Shown: in pieces, positions 57,807-64,000 of the stretch | How positions within the stretch are numbered: the first letter of the stretch is position 1 | Layout: each line of letters starts with the position of its first letter | DNA from: an uncultured Hyphomicrobiales bacterium | Lineage (GTDB): Bacteria > Pseudomonadota > Alphaproteobacteria > Rhizobiales > Xanthobacteraceae | Assembly (NCBI GenBank): GCA_903878085.1 | Contig: CAIRGJ010000064.1 | Coordinates: forward strand, 62,001 to 126,000 | DNA length: 64,000 nucleotides | Direction of reading: 5' to 3' | The notes under the pieces: model-generated | Seen by the model: the letters and a program-made list of their open reading frames with translations, nothing else | Databases searched by the model: none | Told to the model about the DNA's origin: nothing | Position numbers and translations under genes: made by a program

Positions 57807-57880
57807 GACACCACGCCCTGCAATTCCGGCCGCCCGATTAGACCGGCTCGCGTGGTATCGGTCAACCATCGGTTGCAATA

Positions 57881-57928
57881 AACAAAAGCACATAGCCCCG
57901 CGCAGCCGAAAGCCGCACGGGGCTATGG
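57881..57928 (-). terminator. Rho-independent terminator after the DUF3309 gene
   Basis: On the minus strand CATAGCCCCG...CGGGGCTATG forms a 10-bp stem followed by TGCTTTTGTTT. It lies 27 bases after the DUF3309 stop. The stem lies within the divergent gap upstream of the Bug gene. Confidence 0.85.
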
Positions 57929-57955
57929 GATAACCGGTAGCGGAAAATCGGGGGG

Positions 57956-58120
57956 TCAGATCCGTCCCAGCAGCATCAAGATCACAATGATGATCAGGAT
58001 GGTGCCGATCAGGCCGACGCCGCCATGGCCGTAACCGTAGCCATAGCCGCCGAAGCGGCCGCTAAAGCCGCCGAGCAAAAAGATGATGAGCAGGACGATA
58101 AGGATCAGGCCGATAGACAT
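57956..58120 (-). CDS. DUF3309 family small hydrophobic protein
   Basis: A 54-aa protein with two hydrophobic stretches (IGLILIVLLIIFLLGG and GLIGTILIIIVILMLLG) joined by a Gly/Tyr-rich loop (FGGYGYGYGHGG), the DUF3309 pattern. These small membrane proteins are common in proteobacteria and have no known function. ATG 58120 has a perfect GGAGGT 5 bases upstream; the ORF track merged it with a long upstream extension. It is 31 bases behind a 47-aa membrane protein gene and ends at a terminator. Confidence 0.88.
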   Translation of the reverse strand: MSIGLILIVLLIIFLLGGFSGRFGGYGYGYGHGGVGLIGTILIIIVILMLLGRI

Positions 58121-58151
58121 GATGACCTCCAATGGTCGTGAGTTGATGCCG

Positions 58152-58295
58152 CTATTTCTGTTCGATCGAAATGCCGCGGTTGCCGATGCTGATCTCAACG
58201 CCGCTTTTGTGCCGCTCCTGATAAAGCTGGTAGCCGAGAACAACGACCGCAACGGCGAGCACCGCGACGACAAGCGTAATGACGTTACGATTCAT
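58152..58295 (-). CDS. 47-aa single-span membrane protein (missed by the ORF track)
   Basis: The minus-strand frame translates MNRNVITLVVAVLAVAVVVL then GYQLYQERHKSGVEISIGNR, ending IEQK-stop. One N-terminal membrane segment is followed by a basic, then beta-like tail. AAGGGA lies about 6 bases before the ATG. It is too short for the ORF track. It precedes the DUF3309 gene by 31 bases and probably shares its transcript. I believe similar mini-proteins occur in Bradyrhizobium genomes. Function unknown. Confidence 0.75.
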   Translation of the reverse strand: MNRNVITLVVAVLAVAVVVLGYQLYQERHKSGVEISIGNRGISIEQK

Positions 58296-58313
58296 GGTGT
58301 TCCCTTACGGACG

Positions 58314-58348
58314 AAAAACAAAACCCCGGCCAGTGAAACCGGCCGGGG
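58314..58348 (-). terminator. Rho-independent terminator upstream of the 47-aa gene
   Basis: On the minus strand CCCCGGCC / GGCCGGGG pairs around GGTTTCACT and is followed by TTTTGTTTTTC. It would end the glycine-zipper transcript after a 3' region of about 160 bases and isolate the 47-aa/DUF3309 unit. Confidence 0.8.
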
Positions 58349-58511
58349 TATGTATCCAGACGCTGGCATCAATGGGGGGCATTGAGGTCGTCCAGATTAA
58401 TGAGACTAGGCAGCCGCCGGATGGCGCGTCTGAGCAAAATTGAGCATCGTGGCGCGCCATCAACTGACTTTCCAGAAGTGCGAGCGAGGCTGGCAACCTG
58501 CCTATCGGCGC

Positions 58512-58754
58512 TTAATAGCTACAACGGCGGTTGCCGTAGCGGTTGATCCAGCAATGGCGATGGCCGCGGCGGACAATATTCGGGCCGCCGACCACGCCGC
58601 CGATGACGCCGCCAACGACAGCACCGGGAGGACCGGCGACAACGGCGCCCGTACCCGCGCCGATCGCAACGCCTTCCAGCGTTCCAGCCTGCGCCACGAA
58701 CGGCAGCGCGGCCAAAGTGAGTACAAGCAGCCCGGTCTTGATAAGTGAGCGCAT
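58512..58754 (-). CDS. Secreted glycine-zipper protein under an EcfG promoter
   Basis: An 80-aa protein with a signal peptide (MRSLIKTGLLVLTLAALPFVAQA) and a glycine-zipper segment GAGTGAVVAGPPGAVVGGVIGGVVGG, then a short basic end RRGHRHCWINRYGNRRCSY with two Cys. Glycine zippers insert in or pack against membranes. ATG 58754 has a perfect AAGGAGG about 6 bases upstream. An exact general stress promoter motif lies 82 bases before the start, so it is likely a stress-induced envelope protein. Confidence 0.86.
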   Translation of the reverse strand: MRSLIKTGLLVLTLAALPFVAQAGTLEGVAIGAGTGAVVAGPPGAVVGGVIGGVVGGPNIVRRGHRHCWINRYGNRRCSY

Positions 58755-58836
58755 AGCAATCCTCCTTGTGGACGATGAACGCTCGGCTGTCGCTCCTTGG
58801 CAGATCAACCGGCGGCATAATTAGGTATCGCGGGTC

Positions 58837-58861
58837 AACGGCTGGAACCCGCAAATGTTCC
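58837..58861 (-). promoter_or_regulatory. EcfG-type general stress promoter of the glycine-zipper gene
   Basis: On the minus strand: GGAAC, 16 bases, CGTT (plus strand AACG at 58837, GTTCC at 58857). It is an exact match, 82 bases before the ATG. A plus-strand GGAAC overlaps it but has GTT one base too close, so it is not called. Confidence 0.87.
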
Positions 58862-59074
58862 AATGTTCACCGAGCGATATCGCCCGCTTGAGAAATGAAA
58901 CGTCCCTTCCCTCTGGAAAAGGAACCGGGCCATACTGGAAGAGCCACCGTCCGTGTGTGCATTGCGCCGGAGCGCCAAAGCGGAGCCAAGCGCGCCCGCG
59001 GCCAAGCGCAAGCGTGCCGCACATCGCAAACGTGCGCCCACGCGGCGCTAGGTGAGGAAGGCGAGTTAGCGCGG

Positions 59075-59803
59075 ATGGCGTCGAGCCTGAAGACCTATCG
59101 CGGCAAACGCCGGTTCGACGTCACCGCCGAACCGAAGGGCGCGGTCACGGCAAAACGCGGCCACGCCTTTGTCATTCAGAAACACGCCGCGCGCCGTCTG
59201 CACTACGATCTCCGTCTCGAACTCGACGGCGTCATGAAAAGCTGGGCGGTGACGCGCGGCCCCAGTCTGGTCCCAGGCGAAAAGCGGTTGGCGGTGCAGG
59301 TCGAGAACCATCCAATCGAGTACAACAAGTTCGAAGGTGCCATCCCGCAAGGCCAATATGGCGGCGGCACCGTCATGATCTGGGACCGCGGCACCTGGAA
59401 GCCCGAGCACGACGCGCGTCACGCCCTGACCAAAGGCCACCTCTCCTTCACACTGCATGGCAAGAAGCTTCATGGCGGCTGGCATCTGGTGCGCATGCAC
59501 CGGCGCCCCGGCGAGAAGCGCGACAATTGGCTACTGATCAAACAGCAGGATGACGCAGCGCGGCGGCCGCGCGACAAAGACATTCTCGAAGAGCAGCAGC
59601 TTTCGGTAAAGACCGGCCGCTCGATGGACGAAATCGCCAAAGCCGCTAAGCGGAAGTCCATCGCGAAAAAAGCCGCGCCGCGGAAAACGACCGGTCGTAA
59701 GAAAGCCGGCAAGAAAACTGGCAAGAAAACCAAGAAGACCACCGCGAAGCGCAAATCCAAACGCAAGCGTGCTGGCGACGCGGCCGGCCATCAACTTGCC
59801 TGA
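59075..59803 (+). CDS. Stand-alone LigD-type DNA 3'-phosphoesterase domain protein
   Basis: A 242-aa protein consisting of the LigD phosphoesterase (PE) domain: FVIQKHAARRLHYDLRLELDGVMKSWAVTRGPS, with the His/Asp metal site, then EYNKFEGAIPQGQYGGGTVMIWDRGTW. PE domains trim 3' phosphates and ribonucleotides before non-homologous end joining. The ligase and polymerase domains of LigD are absent and no Ku gene is in the window. The last 55 residues are a Lys/Arg-rich tail (KKAGKKTGKKTKKTTAKRK) likely to bind DNA. The start at ATG 59075 has only a distant GGAAGG. It could support end processing for a LigD encoded elsewhere. Confidence 0.88.
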   Translation: MASSLKTYRGKRRFDVTAEPKGAVTAKRGHAFVIQKHAARRLHYDLRLELDGVMKSWAVTRGPSLVPGEKRLAVQVENHPIEYNKFEGAIPQGQYGGGTVMIWDRGTWKPEHDARHALTKGHLSFTLHGKKLHGGWHLVRMHRRPGEKRDNWLLIKQQDDAARRPRDKDILEEQQLSVKTGRSMDEIAKAAKRKSIAKKAAPRKTTGRKKAGKKTGKKTKKTTAKRKSKRKRAGDAAGHQLA

Positions 59804-59848
59804 TTTTCCTGTTGCCTGGGCGTGACCACAAACGTTACAGGACGGTCA

Positions 59849-60214
59849 ATGCGTCTATGGATTTCAATCGGTGCGGGCTTGGCCATCGCAAGTGGTTTTG
59901 CGATCGGCGCAGCATCGGCACAAGGGCCGCGACAATTTGCCGGCCTCGCCTCTTATTACGACAAGAATTATCAGGGCAAAACCGCGTCCGGCGACCGTTA
60001 CGATTCCGCTAAATTCACTGCCGCGCATCGTAGTTTGCCGTTCGGCACGCGGCTGAGCGTCACCGACCCGCGCAGCCACCGCGTGGTGACGGTGGTGGTC
60101 AACGACCGCGGGCCCTTCATTAAAGGCCGCGTGCTCGATCTGTCGTTCTCAGCGGCGCAGGCCCTGCACATGACCGGTCGCGGCGTCGTGAAAGTGACGG
60201 CAGCCGTCGATTAG
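59849..60214 (+). CDS. RlpA-like septal ring lytic transglycosylase domain protein
   Basis: A 121-aa exported protein: signal peptide (WISIGAGLAIASGFAIGAASAQG) and a double-psi beta-barrel with GLASYYDKNYQGKTASGDRYD, AAHRSLPFGTRLSVT and VNDRGPFIKGRVLDLSFSAAQAL, the last holding the catalytic Asp of RlpA. It lacks a lipobox and a SPOR domain, so it is a minimal periplasmic form. ATG 59849 has AGGA 6 bases upstream. RlpA cleaves peptidoglycan strands lacking stem peptides. Confidence 0.9.
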   Translation: MRLWISIGAGLAIASGFAIGAASAQGPRQFAGLASYYDKNYQGKTASGDRYDSAKFTAAHRSLPFGTRLSVTDPRSHRVVTVVVNDRGPFIKGRVLDLSFSAAQALHMTGRGVVKVTAAVD

Positions 60215-60322
60215 GCGGCGGCGGGATCCCGGGTCTCACCCCGGGACGGGCGTTCCCCATACCCCCGGGACTGTGATAACCGAAGTTCCCCGAGCCCCTT
60301 CCCGCCATAAGGACCTAGACCC

Positions 60323-60907
60323 ATGCCCGCCAAGCGCCCGGCGCCACGCCTCGCCGTGATCGACGAACCGCAGATGAACGAAGCCCAACGCGCGCTCATG
60401 GAGGCGATCCGCTCGGGCCCGCGTGGCGCATCCATCACCCCGCGCGGACCCTTCGCGGTCTGGCTGCATGCGCCGGAATTCGGACAATTGGCGCAGGCGC
60501 TCGGCGGCCATTGCCGCTACAAAACGTCGCTGGAGCCGCGGCAGTCCGAATTTGCGATTTTATGCACGGCCCGCCTGTGGCGCGCCCAATATGAATGGTT
60601 CGCACATGAGCCGATGGCGGCAAAAGCCGGCGTGAAGCCGCAGACCATCAAGGATCTGCGCGCCGGCCGCCTGCCGAAATCGGCGCCCAAGGATGAGCGC
60701 GCGATCTACGACTTCATCCAAGAACTCTACAAGACCAAGCGCGTCAGCGATCGCAACCACAAGCGCGTACACGCCGTTCTCGGCGATGCCGGCACGGTCG
60801 AACTGGTCGGCATCCTCGGTTACTACGTGATGATCTCGATGACGCTCAACGTCTTCCGCATGATGCCGCCAGCGGACGCGAAATTGGCTTTCACCGAGCC
60901 GAAGTAA
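60323..60907 (+). CDS. Carboxymuconolactone decarboxylase family protein
   Basis: A 194-aa all-helical protein with the CMD-like core RQSEFAILCTARLWRAQYEWFAHEPMAAKAGV. The AhpD-type CxxC redox pair is absent; there is a single Cys in this helix and the His of WFAHEP. Members without CxxC may be true decarboxylases or uncharacterised. No protocatechuate pathway genes are nearby. ATG 60323 opens a short basic N-terminus. A perfect terminator follows at 60924. Confidence 0.88.
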   Translation: MPAKRPAPRLAVIDEPQMNEAQRALMEAIRSGPRGASITPRGPFAVWLHAPEFGQLAQALGGHCRYKTSLEPRQSEFAILCTARLWRAQYEWFAHEPMAAKAGVKPQTIKDLRAGRLPKSAPKDERAIYDFIQELYKTKRVSDRNHKRVHAVLGDAGTVELVGILGYYVMISMTLNVFRMMPPADAKLAFTEPK

Positions 60908-60922
60908 AACGACGCGCAAACG

Positions 60923-60960
60923 AAAATCCCGGCGCACCAAATGCGCCGGGATTTCTTGTT
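60923..60960. terminator. Rho-independent terminator between converging genes
   Basis: AAATCCCGGCGCA / TGCGCCGGGATTT form a 13-bp perfect stem with a 5-base loop, with TTCTTGTT on the right and an A-rich left flank (CGAAAA). It ends the decarboxylase-like gene and probably also the minus-strand gene that stops at 60981. Confidence 0.92.
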
Positions 60961-60980
60961 CTACGAAGCGCGAAGTCGAA

Positions 60981-61217
60981 TTAGCAAACCCGGCGCGTAC
61001 GAACGATCACACGACCGTTGTCCAGCCGCGTGCGGACGCGAATTTCGCGGCAATCGGCGTGGTGACGACGCCAGCCTTCGTGACGGCCATTGTCCATGTG
61101 CTCGCGCACAACAACGCGATCACGATCGCCACGCTCTTGAACGACGATTTGCGCGGAAGCCGGCATGGCTCCCATCACGGTAGCGGCAAGCACAGCGCCT
61201 AATACAAGCAATCTCAT
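60981..61217 (-). CDS. Small secreted basic protein, function unknown
   Basis: A 78-aa protein with a signal peptide (LLVLGAVLAATVMGAMPASAQ) and a mature part of about 55 residues rich in Arg, Val, Asp and His (RDRVVVREHMDNGRHEGWRRHH), with two Cys that could form a disulfide. ATG 61217 has GGAG 7 bases upstream and begins the signal peptide, unlike the longer ORF-track start. It is not recognised as a named family. It looks like one of the small exported alphaproteobacterial proteins of the periplasm. Confidence 0.72.
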   Translation of the reverse strand: MRLLVLGAVLAATVMGAMPASAQIVVQERGDRDRVVVREHMDNGRHEGWRRHHADCREIRVRTRLDNGRVIVRTRRVC

Positions 61218-61376
61218 TTTCAAACTCCATTGTTCCTCTGGTGGGTAGGAACGCCGGAGCATCGAAATGGTTCGAATATTTCTTTAGAATTGGCACGCGC
61301 ACAATGAATAACCGTTCATATCGCGTCTCGTATCCTCAATGCGTCACTTTATGCGGGAGATGGCGCGATCAGGCGC

Positions 61377-63152
61377 TCAGGCCGATGCCGGATAGCGCCG
61401 GATCAGCTTGTTCTGCCGGAACAGGCTGCCGACAAAATCGCCGGCCGGCGTGGGCTGAAAGCCGCGCGCGCGGTTACGGTCGCCGATCAGGAACAGCAAG
61501 CGCTGTTGTTCGGCCAGCCGCCGGTAGCATTCGGTCACCGGCAGCCGCGGGTCCCAGCAATCGATCGCTTCGCCGCCGATGCCGTTGATCTCCAGAATCG
61601 AGAAGCTCTCCCCGCGCATCAGCGCTTCGACGCTCTCGAACCGCAGATCGAAACGTCCGTAATGGAATTCGGTCATGCCGCGGGCGATCTGGTCGAAGCG
61701 GTCGTCGAGCGCCGCGGTGATGTGGCGGCGGCCGTCGCGATACAGCGCACCGGCGCGTTGATTGCCGATCAAGGCAATACGCACCACTTCGCCCTCGCCC
61801 GCAACGCGATCGAGATCGAGCGGATCGACGCCGCGATGCGTCGGGTCGATACCCAGATGCAGCGCCGACTTCCATTGTGCGCGCGCGTTGCCGGCGATGA
61901 GCTGGCGCACGGTGCTGCGGCCGTCGCCGAGCACCTGCGGGAAATAGCGCAAGGTCAGGGAGATGACGCGGCCGCTGGCTTCGCCGGGCAGCCGCGCATA
62001 GAGCACCGCCGCCTCGCCGGGGTAAGGCACATAACGCTGCAGCATCAGCGTGTTGGATTCCGGGAAATTCGCGAGATAACTCTCAAGCGCGACTGGCGTG
62101 TCGATCCGCCGCACGCCGTGGCCGTGCCAACCGATATCGGGCTTGGCGATCAGCGGAAATTCCAGACCGGCGTCAACGAGCGCACGATTGGCGCGTTCGA
62201 TATCGCCGGCGAGACTTGCCGCACCAGGATTGCGTTTGACCACCACGAAGTCGGCGATCCACTTGCGTTCGCTGAGCGCGACGTCAAAGAAATACGAACT
62301 CTTCGATTCACCCCACATCCCGCCATTGAAGATCGCCGGGTTGGCCGCGGTCGGCAATGTCAGCGAGCGATGGCGAATGCCGAGCCGGATCCAGTTGAAC
62401 ACTAGCGGCAGATAGAACAGCGCCGGCGGAATCCGCTCGGCCATGGCGACCTTGTGATCGCCGCGCGCCAGCGGCGGCATGCCGCGACAGGATTCGGTCA
62501 GCGTCGTATCGGCGGCCATATCCGGCAGCACGGCCTTGCGGAACGCAAACACCCGCTTGCGGGCGAAACTGGTGGCAGCGATGGCCACGAACAGCATTGG
62601 CCAGGCCCAGAAGCCGATGCTGTCGTCGAGCGCGTCGCCGAACACGATGACGAGATACAGCATCAGCGGCAGATACAGCGCCGAAACGATCAGGCTAGCG
62701 GCGGTGAAACGAAGCAGCGACACCCGCGCCCAGCCGCAGGCCACGAAGGCCACGAAGACAATTCCCGGCACCACGCGGCACAAGGCCACCAGCCCGAAAA
62801 CATTATGCTTGAGCGTGTCGCCGAAACGGCGCACCCGGTCGTCCACCGCGTAGCGCGACAGCCACGGCACATGGCGCGCGGCATAGCCAAGCCCGTAAAG
62901 CGCGAAATCGCTGGCGACGATGCCGCCATAGATGCTCAAGGCCACCAGACTGACCGGCATCAAATCGTTCACAATGATGTAGCCGCCGAGGATGATCGCA
63001 AGATCCTCGTGCGCGAACGGCAGCACCAGCAGCGAGGTGACTTTGGCAAACCCGGACAGATCGATCGACGCAATCTGCCCAAGCAACGTTATCGATTGAA
63101 ACAAGCGCGTCCCCGATCCCCACCAGTCTTTCCGGCTATGCGGAAAGACCAA
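61377..63152 (-). CDS. DedA/VTT membrane domain fused to an ATP-grasp domain
   Basis: A 591-aa ORF. Residues about 20-200 match a DedA/SNARE-associated (VTT) membrane domain: LPFAHEDLAIILGGYIIVNDLMP, YGLGYAARHVPW and a re-entrant-type segment AFVACGWARVSLLRF. Residues about 240-575 look like an ATP-grasp carboxylate ligase: FPLIAKPDIGWHGHGVRRI for nucleotide binding and FSILEINGIGGEAIDCWDP with the metal-binding Glu/Asn. The start is uncertain: TTG 63152 opens the ORF, and a TTG at 63104 follows GGGG. DedA proteins help recycle lipid carriers; the fusion suggests a membrane-coupled ligase. The substrate is unknown. Confidence 0.78.
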   Translation of the reverse strand: MVFPHSRKDWWGSGTRLFQSITLLGQIASIDLSGFAKVTSLLVLPFAHEDLAIILGGYIIVNDLMPVSLVALSIYGGIVASDFALYGLGYAARHVPWLSRYAVDDRVRRFGDTLKHNVFGLVALCRVVPGIVFVAFVACGWARVSLLRFTAASLIVSALYLPLMLYLVIVFGDALDDSIGFWAWPMLFVAIAATSFARKRVFAFRKAVLPDMAADTTLTESCRGMPPLARGDHKVAMAERIPPALFYLPLVFNWIRLGIRHRSLTLPTAANPAIFNGGMWGESKSSYFFDVALSERKWIADFVVVKRNPGAASLAGDIERANRALVDAGLEFPLIAKPDIGWHGHGVRRIDTPVALESYLANFPESNTLMLQRYVPYPGEAAVLYARLPGEASGRVISLTLRYFPQVLGDGRSTVRQLIAGNARAQWKSALHLGIDPTHRGVDPLDLDRVAGEGEVVRIALIGNQRAGALYRDGRRHITAALDDRFDQIARGMTEFHYGRFDLRFESVEALMRGESFSILEINGIGGEAIDCWDPRLPVTECYRRLAEQQRLLFLIGDRNRARGFQPTPAGDFVGSLFRQNKLIRRYPASA

Positions 63153-63505
63153 AAACCTTTCGAGCCCGACGCCGGCATCTTCGCCGCTATCGCAATATGG
63201 CCCGGGAGTGACATCCCGATGAAAGGCAAAGCCTTGTTGTTTCTTTTATGCCTCCGGCTTCAATAGTTATTTTGACGTAATGCGCCGCGAGGAACAAGAA
63301 GCTTCGCCGGCCAGGCCACCGGTTAGCCGCCCCGGATCGGCGTGTTCGCCCGACCGTGACATAGGGGCAACAGCGCCCCGAAGCGATTCGCGGCGATTGG
63401 GGCGTTCTGCCCTCATAAACGCAATCCCCAGCAGCGGCTGGTAATTAGGCACAACCGGCGGCAATGCTCGAAGCGCTGCCGCAGCCATGGTAGGCTTGTG
63501 ACATC
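63153..63505. other. Divergent intergenic region, no gene seen
   Basis: These 353 bases hold the promoters of the DedA/ATP-grasp gene (minus) and the small membrane protein gene (plus). A 15-codon ORF at about 63221 is not credible. A GGAAC near 63292 lacks a CGTT at EcfG spacing. Nothing else is recognised. Confidence 0.6.
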
Positions 63506-63814
63506 ATGAGCGATCAACACTCCTCTTCCGGCGATGACGGGCGCGTGGTGAGCTTCCGGAGCGGCCGGCCGGTCACAAGGCCGCCTGAGTCGCCGGCGGT
63601 CGAAGATCTCGCCAAATATCACGGCAAAGAGAGCAAAGAAGAGTATCGCGAGCGGATGATCGTGAATTTAGCGGCATTCGCGTTCATCGTTGTTTTGGTC
63701 GCCGCGGGGTGGTGGCTGGCTGGCACCATGGCGCAGATGCGTAAAAACGAGGACTGTGCCGCCTCCGGACGCCGCAATTGCGTCCCCATCGAGTACAATA
63801 AGCAGCGCTGGTGA
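63506..63814 (+). CDS. Small single-span membrane protein, function unknown
   Basis: A 102-aa protein with a disordered N-terminus (about 35 residues), a charged segment DLAKYHGKESKEEYRERM and one membrane segment (NLAAFAFIVVLVAAGWWLAGTM), then a short outer tail with CAASGRRNC, which could form a disulfide. I recall the tail pattern EDCAxSGRRNC from small conserved Bradyrhizobium-type proteins of unknown role. ATG 63506 lacks a strong ribosome binding site (TTGTGACATCATG). The 186 bases after it show no further gene. Confidence 0.75.
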   Translation: MSDQHSSSGDDGRVVSFRSGRPVTRPPESPAVEDLAKYHGKESKEEYRERMIVNLAAFAFIVVLVAAGWWLAGTMAQMRKNEDCAASGRRNCVPIEYNKQRW

Positions 63815-64000
63815 GGTTTCCGGAAGCCGGCAGCCGCCTATCCCGGCGATTTTGGCTCATTCGGGCGGTCAATACCCTCGCCATTGAACTTGAGGCTCTG
63901 CTTCGCTATACGGGCTGCTTGCCACCGGCCGGGGCAGCTTGCTGCCTATGGCTTTTGCGCGGCATCGCATACCTCGGCTGGAATTGTCAGAACTCTAAAT

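Noticed and set aside
58899-59051. ATG-less Lys/Arg-rich frame (ending KRKRAAHRKRAPTRR) just before the LigD-PE gene
   Set aside because: It looks like a basic tail of a repair or histone-like protein but has no start codon of quality and is open to a stop at 58896. A degraded gene is possible but not supported.
61248-61272. GGAAC-N16-GGTT on the plus strand
   Set aside because: The same one-mismatch form as the nepR site, but no plus-strand gene follows before the convergent DedA/ATP-grasp gene.

Overview
The window is GC-rich chromosomal DNA from an alphaproteobacterium of the Hyphomicrobiales (Rhizobiales), most like the Bradyrhizobium / Rhodopseudomonas / Pseudolabrys side of the order. 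This rests on a complete PhyR-NepR-EcfG general stress module, an HWE histidine kinase, DUF992, DUF3309 and DUF1801 proteins, Bug-type solute-binding proteins, and the order rplI end - dnaB - alr - radA - cvpA - purF. The genus is an inference; no rRNA gene is present.

Layout. 1-17 kb is mostly housekeeping: the rplI tail, a small cytochrome c-like protein, a cyclopropane-fatty-acid-synthase-like methyltransferase, dnaB, a chemoreceptor, alr, radA, cvpA-purF-SDR, der with a lipoprotein and a YfgM-like protein, a TPR/2OG-oxygenase, panB and nnrU. 17-25 kb holds a Bug protein, prfC, a universal stress protein, an ArsC/Spx-like protein, an IPNS-like oxygenase, DUF1801 and yghU. 24.5-25.8 kb is a small accessory patch with hicAB, an AT-richer HEPN-like gene and a palindromic repeat. 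25.8-38.7 kb is again core: guaA, a divergent aat-like gene, rsmB-MAPEG-guaB, an MFS pump, a 15-repeat-class TPR protein, rlmE and a Ppx/GppA phosphatase.

38.9-47.5 kb looks metabolic: a CoxL/XdhB-like molybdoenzyme subunit with an MFS carrier, tRNA-Gln(CTG), then an MFS carrier, an LVIVD beta-propeller, a xylose-isomerase-like TIM barrel and a Kelch propeller on one strand. This last group has no pathway I can name. 50.6-53.3 kb is a solute-binding protein with a two-gene AtuA-type enzyme.

48-59 kb is dominated by the general stress response. The phyR and nepR-ecfG units diverge from facing EcfG-type promoters. The motif GGAAC-N16-CGTT was found exactly four times by eye, each time just upstream of a gene start: phyR, a 100-aa secreted protein, a DUF883 membrane pair and a glycine-zipper protein. 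An HWE kinase lies between two of these units. The rest (59-64 kb) holds a stand-alone LigD phosphoesterase, RlpA, a carboxymuconolactone-decarboxylase-like protein, small envelope proteins and an unusual DedA/ATP-grasp fusion.

No CRISPR array, insertion sequence, prophage, rRNA or replication origin was seen. Repeats are two inverted copies of a 49-bp palindrome and one about 77-bp imperfect palindrome. One copy of each family supplies the stop codon of the neighbouring gene.
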